A stretch of DNA of 64,000 nt from Ophiosphaerella korrae (Eukaryota > Ascomycota > Dothideomycetes > Pleosporales > Phaeosphaeriaceae). The stretch covers positions 1 to 64,000 of the forward strand of contig JALNQF010000225.1 in the NCBI GenBank assembly GCA_028456385.1. The letters run 5' to 3'. The translations under genes were made by a program, and so were the position numbers. The notes below the pieces were generated by a model. That model did not search any database. It saw nothing but the letters and a program-made list of their open reading frames with translations, and had not been told where the DNA came from. How positions within the stretch are numbered: position 1 is the first letter of the stretch; the number at the start of each line of letters is the position of its first letter. Below are positions 23,666-34,024 of the stretch, piece by piece.

Positions 23666-24094
23666 TATTATAGGTGTAATAGAAGAAATTAAGATAGAAC
23701 TAATTAGTCCTAACCTAGGCGCTAACAAAGTATAGGACGAGTAAGGTAACAACCTTGATTAGGAAACTATATATAACTAGGATACCTAAGCTAATCTATA
23801 ATCTATAGACTCTTAGTATTAATAGATTATAGATTAAGATAATCTATAATCTACTAGTCTTAGTAACTATAGATTATAGATTACAACAAGTATATAGTTA
23901 GTAAGATATATATTATTAGGATAGTATTAGTAATTTAATCCTTTAACTATAGAACGCTAATATAGGATAGTTATAAAATATCTTCTATTGTTTATAAGTT
24001 ATTGTAGATTATAACCTAAGCTTTTACTATTAACTCTTAATCTACTAATACCTTTTAGGTACTAGGAAGTCGACTCTAGTAACACCTAATTACA
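23666..24094 (+). repeat. 3' LTR of Gypsy-2
   Basis: 429 bp, the same length as the 5' LTR. It starts TATTATAG and ends CTAATTACA, keeping the CA end that RIP removed from the 5' copy. Followed by the target duplication AACTA. Confidence 0.95.
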
Positions 24095-25682
24095 AACTAA
24101 GCTTAAAGAGAGTATAATTATTAAGTATATCCTTAACTTTATTAAGCGTAGATTCTCCTCCTAGCTCGTAGACATAGCTAATATAGCTAATTCCTTACGC
24201 GCTAAGTATAATCTAGCCTAAGTTAGTATAAACTAGCCTAGTACGTTTATTAAGTACTACTCTAAGCTTAAAATAAGGTTTAATTATAAGTATAACTATA
24301 AGAGAGCTCTCTATAAGGATCTTATCCTTATATAAAAGTAGTTTAAGCTAGTAGCTAATTCTAAAGCTAAGTATAGTATCTTAGATAATAACTTATATAA
24401 CTTTAATAAGATAGGCTTTATAATAAGCTAAATTATAGTAAATATAGTTATTATAGTTCTAGAGAGACGTTTATAGCTAAAAGTTATCTAGCTAAGTAAT
24501 AAAGAGTAAGTAATAGCTATTATAAGTATTAATATAACTAGGTAGGCTATTCTACTTTTATTATCCTTAAGACGTACTACTACTTATTAAACTAGTACAA
24601 AGATAGTAAAATACCTAAAGACTAGGTTATTAGGGTCTCTAAAAATAGCTAGATAACTAATATACTTAGTCTTACGTAGTTAAAGTACTTTAATACGTAT
24701 ACAAAGAGGCGTACTATTAAGATAGTATATTTACTTATTATTAATAGTAATAAGAGCTATAACTTACTTAAATTTAAGAACTACTATAAAGATAATAAGA
24801 TTATTACTCTTTATATACCTACGCACGCATCGTACCTCTTATAGCTACTTAATATAGGCTATTTTACTCCTTTAAAGAAGGCGTATAGGCGCTAAGTTAA
24901 AGTACTTATATACTACTAGATTAGCTATATTATAAAATAAGAGTTCTTACTATACTTTAAGCGCGCCTATAATATAGTAATTACTCCTAAGAATATCTAA
25001 GGAGGGTTTTAAGGCGCTAGATTAGCCCTATTTAACCTAGAATAGGTTATATTAACTCTTAATATTAAGCTACGTACTCTTTTACTACTCTTACTTAATA
25101 ATAAGCCCTAGTAGTCGTAAATACTAAGTAATGCCCTATAATTAGGGTTGTAATTAACGCTTATAAAGGCAAGGATTTAGAGGTATATAGATAGCTTACT
25201 AATAAGTCTAGCTAAGTACTTTAAATACCTTACTAAAGGTATAGTAGTAATAGCGTATAAACTAGTATTAGTATAAAAGGAAAACGCTAAGCTTTAGGTA
25301 GTAAATAAAGCTATAACGTAATAAAAATTATATAAAAAAAAGTAGGTTTAAGTAGAAAAGACTTTAATAGTTAAAGATAAAGTATACTTAGCTACTCTTA
25401 AGGACTTTAGTACGCGTAGTAATAGAGAGAAGTTAAAGAAGTAGGTACGCACTAAAGTAAGTAAACTATCTTAATAATAGTATATAGTATATAAAGAGAC
25501 TAAGCATAACGCGTAAATATATAAGAATATAGTAGAAGTAGACTCTAAATAATATCTTATATTATATTATAGTATAGTAGGTTAAAGTAAGCTATTTTGC
25601 GCTATAACGTAGTAGTTTTAGTAAGGGCTTAGTAAAAGTAAGTAACTCGCCTATATAGGTAACTCGCCTATAGAGTATATTA

Positions 25683-25998
25683 GTACTTTCTAGGTTAATT
25701 TAATCCTAGATTATCTTATTTTACGTATAAGATTTAAGTAATATAAACTAGTTAGGCTAGTCTAATTAACTCTTAAGGAGTATATTACTTATAGTAATCT
25801 TAGTATTATTACTTATATTTAAGGAGTACCTTTAAGAGTAAGATAATTCTTCTTTTAGCTTTTATTAAGTAAGATTATATAAAGAGAATCTAATCTATAG
25901 TTTTAAAGCGATAAGCTTATAACTATAATAGAAAATAGAAGTATAAAGAATAATCTTTATATAAGTAAGAAGTTAATTAAACTACTATCTAAGTATAA
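25683..25998. other. Host DNA right of pogo-1, then family B copy 3 (left part)
   Basis: From 25683 to about 25910 this continues the unclassified sequence interrupted by pogo-1 at 16785. From about 25915 it matches the start of family B (9450), which is then interrupted by the solo LTR. Confidence 0.55.
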
Positions 25999-26446
25999 TA
26001 TAATAGGGTCTCCTATCGTCGACTATAAGTAACTACTAAGGTATTAGTAGATTAGAAAGTAATAATAAATGTCTATATTGTAATTAAGTAATAACTATAA
26101 ATAATAGTTAATTTATATATACAATATTAAGTATTAGCGTTCTAGGTTAGAGATTAGATTGCTAATACTATCTTAATAATACGTATTACTACTAATTATA
26201 TACTTTTACTAATCTATTAATTTATTACTTATATCTAGCCTTAGTAACTATAGATTATAGATTACTAATCTATTAATCTATACTTAATTTCTATCTATAT
26301 ACTTAATAGATTAGGAGATTACTTATATATTCTAATTATAAGTAGTTTCTTAATCTAGGTAATTACTCTACTTATCTTATGCTTTATTAGTACTTAAGTT
26401 AGAACTAATTAGTTCTATCTCGATTTCTCTTATTACACCTATAATA
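25999..26446 (-). mobile_element. Solo LTR of the Gypsy-1 family, inverted
   Basis: 448 bp, read on the minus strand, colinear with the 449 bp LTR of Gypsy-1. It is flanked by a perfect 5 bp target duplication TATAA (25994-25998, 26447-26451). It cleanly splits family B sequence, which resumes at 26452. It arose by recombination between two LTRs of a once complete element. RIP-mutated. Confidence 0.92.
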
Positions 26447-26451
26447 TATAA

Positions 26452-26590
26452 AACTAAGTATAATTAACTCTATATACTTAAGGATTAGTATAACTAATAA
26501 TCTAGTACCTAATTACTTTCGTAGGTAATCTTAGGATTGTATAATCCTCTCTTTAGTACTATTTTTCTACTATAACTAAGCTCTAGTATA
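26452..26590 (+). repeat. Repeat family B, copy 3 (right part)
   Basis: Continues family B after the solo LTR and matches 9530-9650, then diverges or ends near 26590. Confidence 0.6.
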
Positions 26591-27629
26591 TTAATATCTA
26601 TAATTACTAGCTAAGATAAAATATCTCTACTAGCTAAATTAAAGTAGAATATACTTTATTAATAGAGATAATAGTAGATAGCTTTATAAAAATCGTACTA
26701 GTAAATAAATAAAAAAGCTTTTTAAATTAGCTTAAACTAATAAAAGTAAAAGAATACTAAATAATATATAAAGTACTTCTTAATAAAATATTAGACTATT
26801 TTAATAATTTTATACTTATCTTATAAATATCTAGCTTACTTATAAGTTACTAACTTTAAGAGGTATATTAGATAAGTTATATAATTAGATATATAATTAG
26901 ATATATAATTAGATATGTAATAGTATATAAGTATAATAATTACTAAGCTACTAACTCTACTATAGCTAAAAAGATTATAGCTTTAACTTTTATAAGTAAA
27001 GGAATTAAATAAAAGATCTTATATATAAAGAGATAGACTACGTTAGTAGAACTAATATAATAAGTACTAAGGATCTAGCTTACTACTATCTTAAGAGAAC
27101 TAGCTAAGACTACTATAGCGCAGATATATAGATATAGCGTAAGGCTAGAGATAAATATATAGAATAATTAATATATTTAATTTATACCTAGTACTTTTAA
27201 GTTATAAGTAATTAATCTAAAATAAGGCTTTTCTAAAAGCTTTAGTACCTATTTCTAATAAGACCTTTATATAGCTATTATAAAAAAGCCTTTATATTAA
27301 CTTACTATAAACTCTTTTAAATCTTATAACTTTAGAGGTCTTTACCTTAGACTTCTTATATAACTACTAAAGCTTACTTCTAAAAAGTATTAATAACTAA
27401 TATTATACTTAATTCCTTTATAATCTTTATATATAACTATAAGATTATATACTATAATAAAGTTTACTACTACTTATATTTCTTATTTAATTTTAGGTAT
27501 ACTATAGAATTATATAATATAGCTTTAGTTTAATTTAAGTAATTATATATTTAAAACCTTATAGTTATTTAATAGTTAGGTATAGATAGTATATTTAAAT
27601 TAATCTTTCTTTTAAATAATATTAATATA
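26591..27629. repeat. RIP-type DNA with family D copy 2 (inverted)
   Basis: About 26860-27190 is the reverse complement of 700-1130, including three to four tandem copies of a 14 bp ATATAATTAGATAT-like unit at 26876-26925. The rest, about 26591-26860 and 27190-27629, is AT-rich sequence in which I see no gene. Confidence 0.5.
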
Positions 27630-29491
27630 ACGTATTCTATAAGTAAGTTACTTATATAGATAAGTTACTTACTTTTACTAAGCTCTTACTAAAACTACTA
27701 CGTTATAGTGCAAAATAGCTTACTTTAACCTAGTATACTATAATATAATATAAGATATTATTTAGAGTCTACTTTTACTATATTCTTATACGTTTACGTA
27801 TTATACTTAGTTTCTTTATATACTATATACTATTTTTAAGATAGTTTACTTACTTTAGCGTATACTTACTTCTTTAACTTCTTCTTATTACTATACGCAC
27901 TAAAGTCCTTAAGAGTAGCTAAGTACGCTCTATCTTTAACTATTAAGGTCTTCTCTACTTAAACCTACTTTTTTTTATATAATTTTTATTATATTATAGC
28001 TTTATTTACTACTTAAAGCTTAGTATTTTCTTTTTATACTAATACTAGCTTATACACTATTACTACTATACTTTTAGTAAAGTATTTAAAGTACTTAGCT
28101 AGACTTATTAGTAAGCTATCTATATACCTCTAAATCCTTGCCTTTATAAGTGTTAATTACAACCCTAATTATAGAGTATTACTTAGTATTTATAACTACT
28201 AAGGCTTGTTATTAGGTAAAAGTAGTAAAGGAGTATATAGCTTAACATTAAAAGTTAATATAACTTATTCTAAGTTAAATAGAGCTAATCTAGCGCCTTA
28301 AAACTCTCTTTAGATATTCTTAGAAGTAACTACTATATTATAGGCGCGCTTAAAGTATAGTAAGAACTTTTATTTTATAATATAGCTAATCTAGTAGTAT
28401 ATAAGTACTTTAACTTAGTACCTATATACTTTCTTTAAAGGAGTAAAATAGCCTATATTAAGTAGCTATAAAAGGTATAATTTATACGTAGGTATATAAA
28501 GAGTAATAATCTTATTATCCTTATAGTAGTTTTTAAATTTAAGCGAGTTATAGCTCTTATAGCTATTAATAATAAGTAAACGTACTATCCTAATAGTATA
28601 CGTTTTTGTATATATTTTAAAGTACTTTAACTACGCAAGACTAAGTATATTAGTTATTTAGCTATTTTTAGAGACTTTAATAACTTATTCTTAGGATATT
28701 TTACTATCTTTACTCTAGTTTAATAGGTAGTAGTGCGCCTTAAAGATTATAAAAGGTAAAATAGCCTACCTTGTTATATTAATACTTATATTAGCTATTA
28801 CTTACTCTCTATTACTTAGCTAGATTACTTTTAGCTATAAACGTCTCTCTAAAGCTATAACAACTATATTTACTATAATCTAGCCTATTATAAAGCCTAT
28901 CTTGTTAAAATTATACAAGTTATTATTTAGGATACTATACTTAGCTTTAGTATTAGCTACTAGCTTAAACTACTCTTGTATAAGGTTAAGATCCTTATAG
29001 AGAGCTCTCTTATAGTCGTACTTACGATTAAACCTTATTTTAAGCTTAGGGCAGCGCTTAATAAACGTACTAGGCTAGTTTATACTAACTTAGGCTAGAT
29101 TACACTTAGCGCGCAAGGAATTAGCTATATTAGCTACGTCTGCGAGCTAGGGGGGGAATCTACGCTTAACAAGGTTAAGTATATACTTAATAATTACACT
29201 CTCTTTAAGCTTAGTTAGATTACTTAAGTTAGGTATAGTATCTACGCGTAAAGGTCGTCTAGTGCGTTAATTACCTAGCGTCTTACAAGAGACGTTATAG
29301 ATAGATGCAGCGCGTCGTAGTAAGAGATTTACGTCTTGTTTAATAGCTTAAAGGGTAAGCTATACTTAACGTTTATTTAAAGGTTCTATGTATTGTTGTT
29401 GTTGCGACATTAGAGGGTAGTAGGTGTTTTGGTGAGGGCTTGGCAAAAGTGGGCAACTCGCCCGTGTAGGCAACTCGCCCGTGGAGTACGT
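27630..29491 (-). mobile_element. pogo-2: complete pogo/Fot1-type transposon with a RIP gradient
   Basis: 1862 bp, TA duplication at 27628-27629 and 29492-29493. The right-hand terminal repeat is intact, with ACGTACTCCACGGGCGAGTT read inward on the minus strand and a second internal GGGCGAGTTGCC. The left-hand repeat is the same sequence with nearly every C of CpA/CpG changed. Same family as pogo-1, opposite orientation. Confidence 0.93.
27710..29410 (-). pseudogene. pogo-2 DDE transposase pseudogene
   Basis: Minus-strand ATG at 29408-29410 opens with Met-Ser and four Gln, then an N-terminal helix-turn-helix region. A CENP-B-type DNA-binding region follows, with RRFPP, ANSLRAKCN, FIKR and KIRFNRKYDYKRAL, typical of fungal pogo/Fot1 transposases. 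The first in-frame TAA comes at codon 15, with further TAA/TAG stops at likely Gln/Trp codons; stop density rises toward the left end. Length fits a 540-560 residue transposase. Inactive. The lower end is approximate. Confidence 0.85.
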
Positions 29492-29493
29492 TA

Positions 29494-30441
29494 TACAACC
29501 CCCCTCTAAATAGAGCTAAAAATTTACTAGACTATTTTAGGTAGCTAAGCGCTAACTTTGCATTTAGCCGCGCTGGGGATGTTACCATTCGCCTCTTAAG
29601 TCTGCTTGTCGGGCAGTGCTACTAAGAATAGCTAGGCGCTGCCTAGAGTAGCTAGGCCTATGGCCAACCCTACTTATCCCTATGGCTAGGTGACATGCAT
29701 CCTGGGTGGCTGCCCTATCGTTCGCCAATCACATCATTCCTCTAGCCGCTTGAAAAACCTCTACGCTCGTGGTTTGATTATCAGCTAACTAAAGATGTGC
29801 AGGAGCGGCGCGGAATCCACTTGACAAAACCGGCTGACCCGTGTCTAAACAACAAGTGAGGTTGCGCTCACCAGCCAACGCCTGTTGGACTTGAGAGCAT
29901 AATTGCGGAAGGTGCAGTATATAATCAAACTTCTAATCATATGCTCGAATTCTGAGCCGATACTCTCCAGATCTAGGTTTCGAATGGACGATGCTTTAGC
30001 CAGAGAGTACCGCGTGTGTTTCAGTCATCAGCATACCCTTGAATGTAACGCAGTTGGGAGGCACAGTGCATCACGCAGAGGCTGCACGAACCAGGCTATT
30101 CCTTCGATATGGTCGGCTCATCCCTCTGCTATCTTCAAGTTCTGTTCCAACCTGTTCGAACTATCCTGCTTTGCCTTCATTTCCAGTCTGCTCATGTCCG
30201 TTGCATGTGGCATGATGACTACTTTGGAGCTAGAAATACTAGAAGCTTCAGTACCTGAGCGAGAGCTCTCCCCTACGTCCGACAACCAAAGACTAGATTA
30301 CTCAACGACATCTTTAGCTACCACAAATCTGTATGTTTCAGTTTATCACCATAGGCTCTGTGAACCAGAGCAGCCACCTTATCCTGGATGACAGACCATA
30401 ATCCAGTGATTACAAGCTAATGTTGAATACAAAGCTCAGAA
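29494..30441. other. Left border of gene island 2, upstream of the membrane-protein gene
   Basis: Within about 100 bp of the pogo-2 end the composition becomes normal. A 162-codon open frame runs 29903-30391 and stops 50 bp before the next gene, but it resembles no family I know and has an unremarkable composition. I treat it as promoter and 5' leader sequence rather than a gene, at low certainty. Confidence 0.5.
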
Positions 30442-32691
30442 ATGACTACACCGTCTACTTCCTCCAATACTGCAGGTCAACGATATATTCTCCGCAGCAC
30501 CCGTGATGCTTCTCAACCTTATCGAGGCTTTCGCTCATATCTTCAGCAACTTTTCAAGGCCCTCGGGCTGTCAGCTGGCTTCAACCTGCTCGCCAAAAAA
30601 TGCGGTTGGCCAGTAACAGAAAAGAAGAAGGTGGTGATGAAGAAAAACAAATTCAAGGCAACACTGCGATGCGTCGTACATCTAGTTCCAGTCTCGGCGA
30701 CGATCGCTCTCCTCGTTCTTAACGGATCGAATCACTATATCGGCGGTGAACTCACTGGCACTAATGGGCAAGACACTCAGAAGCTGGCGGCGCTCCTGTT
30801 TGCGGCAAAATTGCATGAATTATTTATGCTTGCGTCCCTTAGCGCCATAGTGATTACCTATATCCGAAAAGAATTGGTTTTTGGCAATGGCGTCCCCTTT
30901 GGCGCTGTGTTCTCAGCAAATCAATTCAAAGACCTCACTTTTCTGTGGTCACCGGAACTTTGGGGTACTGTCTATCACGAATGGGAAAAGAGGCAAACAA
31001 AATGGTTTATTATCTGCTTGCTGGTCGTCTGCTCCATTGCGGGACTAACAGTCGGACCATCCACTGGAATTCTTATGAGGCCACGCTTGGATGAGTGGCC
31101 TGCGGGTGGGACAATTTTCTGGATCAACGCTACAGAAACATTGCTAAACCCTGAAAGGATTGAGGCTACTGCAGATCTGAACCATTGCAGCCTCGAAGAT
31201 GGGGATATGTCCTGCCCAGCAGGTGGCTGGCAAATCTTCAACGAGCAATATTTTCCGTATTGGAAATCGCTTGGTGGTATGGGGGCTATTCCGCAATCAC
31301 TGTTCATGCCCGGGCGCTCGTCTTTACGCCAATTTGTCCTTCGCACGAGGAACATCCGCAACTTTCCTTTATCGCTCCTTTGGGCCAATGCATTTACGTT
31401 AGCAAGTGTGTCACCTTCTATTGTTGCAGATGCACTGGTCGATCTTGAAAGACTCTGGATCAATGCAGCGGCAAACGCAGACATTGGCAACTTCAAGTAC
31501 CGTCGAGATGCTTCCTTCACAACAGACGCTTTACAGCCGTTAGTTTTGACACGGTGCTATAGCACCGACTACGCATTAGGTGAAGCAGCTGAACTTCGCT
31601 TTCCGAGTTTTCGTAACGTTACCCTCAGTAATGGGCCTGGATCTGCGGCTCAATTGGGCAGCTATAGCAGCATCGAGGAATGGCTGCGAATCAATGATAC
31701 ATTGATAACTTCTCCAATCGAAAAGTTGCTTGCTGCCAACAACCGCCCTTCGCTATACTGGATCGACGATACCGAATTCCTGCAAAAGACTCAGACTTCC
31801 CTAATGGTTGTGGCTACAGTTCCGAAGTCGAATGCGGGTCCAGCAGCATATCATGCCTGTGGCATCGACAGCCGATATGCAAAAGTCACATTAAAAACTT
31901 CGCGGAGCTCCATTGCACACGTCCTTAGCGCTCCTAATGGCTATGATGATGTGGGAACGTTCAACCCCGCATATCGGCCGATCAAGCTCAGCGCTAACTG
32001 GGCAAGATACCTGAATCCCGTAATCTCAACATCTAATCAAACAAACGACACTGTTTTTTCTGCTCTAGCAGCAACAGCTGGTCTGTGGACATCGAAACCC
32101 ACTACAAATCCGGAGTGGTTCCCTATAATCGTCGAGAACATCCTAGCGATGCTGTTAGCGAACGCGATCGGACGAGCAAACTTTGACAGAACTATGGTTG
32201 GGACTCTTGCTGGACTGGACGACCCTTCGGACCCATGGAGCCTTGGCAAGTGGGTATATCAGATTCTTCCCCGAAACGGAAGATTGGGGTATGGCGGCAA
32301 TGCTTTCGACATTTCCGAAGACGACGAGGTGAAAGCAACTAGATTTGTGCTCAAAGCACAGATTCTAGGCTATGCGTACAGCCCCAAAGGCAAGACACAG
32401 ATTACAGCGATGATTGCTCTCTCACTTTATGTCTTGCTCGTCTTGTTTCACATTGGTTACTCGGCTACGACCGGATGGTATTCAAGTAGCTGGGGTTCTC
32501 CCTCGGAGTTAACTGCGCTTGCAATGAACTCAGCCTGCACCAGCAAACTTGAGAACACAGGGGGTGGCATCGAAAGTATTGACGTCTTTAAAGAAAAGGT
32601 ATGGGTTCGATTGAAAGACGAAAGAGCTCAGATAGTGTTTAAGGACACTTTCTGTAAAAATAGATTACAAGAAGGAGTAGCATATGCTTAG
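30442..32691 (+). CDS. Conserved fungal multi-pass membrane protein, 749 aa, function unknown
   Basis: Single-exon frame, ATG with an A at -3, stop TAG. Predicted membrane spans lie near residues 74-95, 116-140, 188-211 and 653-675. The long segment 212-652 carries several N-glycosylation sequons (NAT 229, NVT 392, NDT 418, NQT 532, NDT 535), so it probably faces outside or the lumen. A basic stretch (KKKVVMKKNKFK, 61-72) precedes the first span. The C-terminal tail holds a WGSPSEL...NTGGGIE motif that I associate with a large family of ascomycete membrane proteins without assigned function. The length suits that family and the frame is unbroken, with no RIP marks although pogo-2 ends only 950 bp upstream. 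No substrate or pathway can be inferred. Confidence 0.9.
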   Translation: MTTPSTSSNTAGQRYILRSTRDASQPYRGFRSYLQQLFKALGLSAGFNLLAKKCGWPVTEKKKVVMKKNKFKATLRCVVHLVPVSATIALLVLNGSNHYIGGELTGTNGQDTQKLAALLFAAKLHELFMLASLSAIVITYIRKELVFGNGVPFGAVFSANQFKDLTFLWSPELWGTVYHEWEKRQTKWFIICLLVVCSIAGLTVGPSTGILMRPRLDEWPAGGTIFWINATETLLNPERIEATADLNHCSLEDGDMSCPAGGWQIFNEQYFPYWKSLGGMGAIPQSLFMPGRSSLRQFVLRTRNIRNFPLSLLWANAFTLASVSPSIVADALVDLERLWINAAANADIGNFKYRRDASFTTDALQPLVLTRCYSTDYALGEAAELRFPSFRNVTLSNGPGSAAQLGSYSSIEEWLRINDTLITSPIEKLLAANNRPSLYWIDDTEFLQKTQTSLMVVATVPKSNAGPAAYHACGIDSRYAKVTLKTSRSSIAHVLSAPNGYDDVGTFNPAYRPIKLSANWARYLNPVISTSNQTNDTVFSALAATAGLWTSKPTTNPEWFPIIVENILAMLLANAIGRANFDRTMVGTLAGLDDPSDPWSLGKWVYQILPRNGRLGYGGNAFDISEDDEVKATRFVLKAQILGYAYSPKGKTQITAMIALSLYVLLVLFHIGYSATTGWYSSSWGSPSELTALAMNSACTSKLENTGGGIESIDVFKEKVWVRLKDERAQIVFKDTFCKNRLQEGVAYA

Positions 32692-33281
32692 TCTTGATTG
32701 TAAATGATTAAGACTTGGCTAATTCTGTAGAAATGATAATTTTCTTCTCTTAACAAATTTAGAGATGAGCGTGAAGAGACGGTATAGGCAACGATTCGTT
32801 CGCGCAAAGGCATTGATATCTAAACTAGCTGCTTACATAAGCAAATGATCAACTCGTTCGGTAGTTGAGCAAGGATATTGTGAAGGTCATAACTATACCG
32901 GGATATGGCCAAATACCAACTTTTTCGTAGTTTAACTAGGAATAGGAGAAAAGCGTGCAGTGAGGTGAACGCATAAGTTACTTCTGGCTTTCTGTTTCAA
33001 CAATGACATCTTCACAATAGTATCTGGTCTGATTGTCGTTCTCACATCGCTATAGTAGTCAGGATTCTCTTTTACTAACTTACCAAATGCTTTGGATATC
33101 TTTACAACGATGATAAGACGCAATACAGTTCACCGTGCTAAGGGTCCGTACTGTCTAGCTAAACGTAACTGTTTGCGTCCTTACCTCCGAGCCGGATTTG
33201 TACAGCGCCTTCTTTCGTGGCGTAACAGACTTCCAATAGTTAATTCTCCACAATGCACATGCACTGTGGTACAAGTACTGA
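32692..33281. other. Intergenic region of gene island 2
   Basis: Normal-composition DNA. Short open frames on both strands (such as 32932-33123 minus and 33092-33316 plus) have no recognisable features. I see no RNA gene and no element ends. Confidence 0.6.
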
Positions 33282-34024
33282 CAAGCTGTAGCCGAACCGT
33301 TCAAGAAGAGTCATAAGCTATACGACTCCAAGTCGACACATAACGAGATGGGCGCAGAGTTCTTTCCAGAAGGCTCGCAACGTGTTGACGTGAGTCCGCC
33401 ATGTACCATTAAATGGTCCTGACCTGACACCATCGCCAGGGTCTGCTAGGCAAGCTGCCGAATCAGATAACCCAGATTATGCGCTTGCCGGTGTGGCAGG
33501 GCATCATGGACCGCTTCCTTAAGTATGCCGATTCGCATGCTTCAGATTGATCACTGGAAGCTGGCCTTCGCAACAGTGACGAGTATGCCTCTTATACCAG
33601 AGAGACTTTGGTTCCGCAAAAGGGCGGATACATGCTAGCTTCCAAAACCACCCTGCGCCTAGTCCCCAGAGCTAATGCCCAACCTCTTCATCGCTATTAA
33701 ATCGCCTACCAAACTCGACCCGATCCTTTAAACCCTCTCTTCACCCTAATGGCCGGCTGCCTCATCGTGGGATCCAAGGCAACGTACAAGAACGGCGCGG
33801 CAGCAGTGATCCCCGGTAGCCATCTCTGGGCGCCAACCCGAGCGCCCAAGAAGGAAGAGTGCACGTATGCGGAGATGGAGCCCGGGTCGGCGCTTTTCAC
33901 GCTCGAGTCTACGTATCACGGTGCCGGCGAGGATAAGAGCGAGCCCACTGACCTAGATGCCTTGCGGACACGGTTCGCTACTGTATCTTCGCTTAACCTA
34001 GCCCCGATCCATTTGCCAGCCTAG
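33282..34024 (+). pseudogene. Phytanoyl-CoA dioxygenase (PhyH)-like pseudogene
   Basis: Remnant of an Fe(II)/2-oxoglutarate dioxygenase, the fold used by fungal secondary-metabolism and lipid hydroxylases. Exon 1 (to 33389) ends EFFPEGSQRVD. A 50 bp GT-AG intron (33390-33439) follows in phase 0, then GLLGKLPNQI, LPVWQGIMDRFL, TTLRLVPRANAQPLHRY, PGSHLW and STYHGAG. Damage: in-frame TGA at 33548-33550 and TAA at 33698-33700. The HxD iron-binding site reads His-Arg-Tyr, so the Asp is lost; the second His, in TYHGAG, is kept. The N-terminus is missing (stop at 33279-33281) and the C-terminus looks short. An intact 91-codon frame from 33749 is only its last part. The damage is not RIP-like, so the gene decayed by ordinary mutation. 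Confidence 0.85.

Larger units (their letters stand above)
17066..24094 (+). mobile_element. Gypsy-2: full-length Ty3/Gypsy chromovirus LTR retrotransposon
   Basis: Two 429 bp LTRs (17066-17494, 23666-24094) bracket gag and pol in the Ty3/Gypsy order, protease, reverse transcriptase, RNase H, integrase, chromodomain. The 5 bp target duplication AACTA lies at 17061-17065 and 24095-24099. A purine-rich tract precedes the 3' LTR. All frames are riddled with TAG/TAA, so it cannot move on its own. It is inserted in the transposase of pogo-1, so it is the younger of the two. Confidence 0.97.
16866..25580 (+). pseudogene. pogo-1 DDE transposase pseudogene (interrupted)
   Basis: Family role: DDE_1-type transposase that binds the element ends and moves it by cut and paste. 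Here the N-terminal part (about 16866-17065) and the rest (about 24100-25580) are separated by Gypsy-2. The frame is recognised by colinearity with pogo-2. The start codon position carries a mutated triplet and many Gln/Trp codons are now TAA/TAG. Clearly inactive. The end coordinate is approximate. Confidence 0.75.
16786..25680 (+). mobile_element. pogo-1: pogo/Fot1-type (Tc1/mariner) transposon, split by Gypsy-2
   Basis: The terminal inverted repeats are RIP-mutated forms of ACGTACTCCACGGGCGAGTT, best preserved in pogo-2. They begin at 16786 and end at 25680, flanked by TA on both sides (16784-16785, 25681-25682). Removing Gypsy-2 and one copy of its 5 bp target duplication leaves 1861 bp, within one base of pogo-2 (1862 bp). 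It is colinear with pogo-2 throughout. The transposase is ruined by RIP and by the retroelement insertion. Confidence 0.92.

Noticed and set aside
29903..30391. 162-codon frame as a gene upstream of the membrane protein
   Set aside because: No recognisable domain, no signal or repeat, and it sits where a promoter and leader are expected. Not excluded, but not supported.
30975..31520. 181-codon antisense frame and smaller frames inside 30442-32691
   Set aside because: Shadows of the 749-codon gene.
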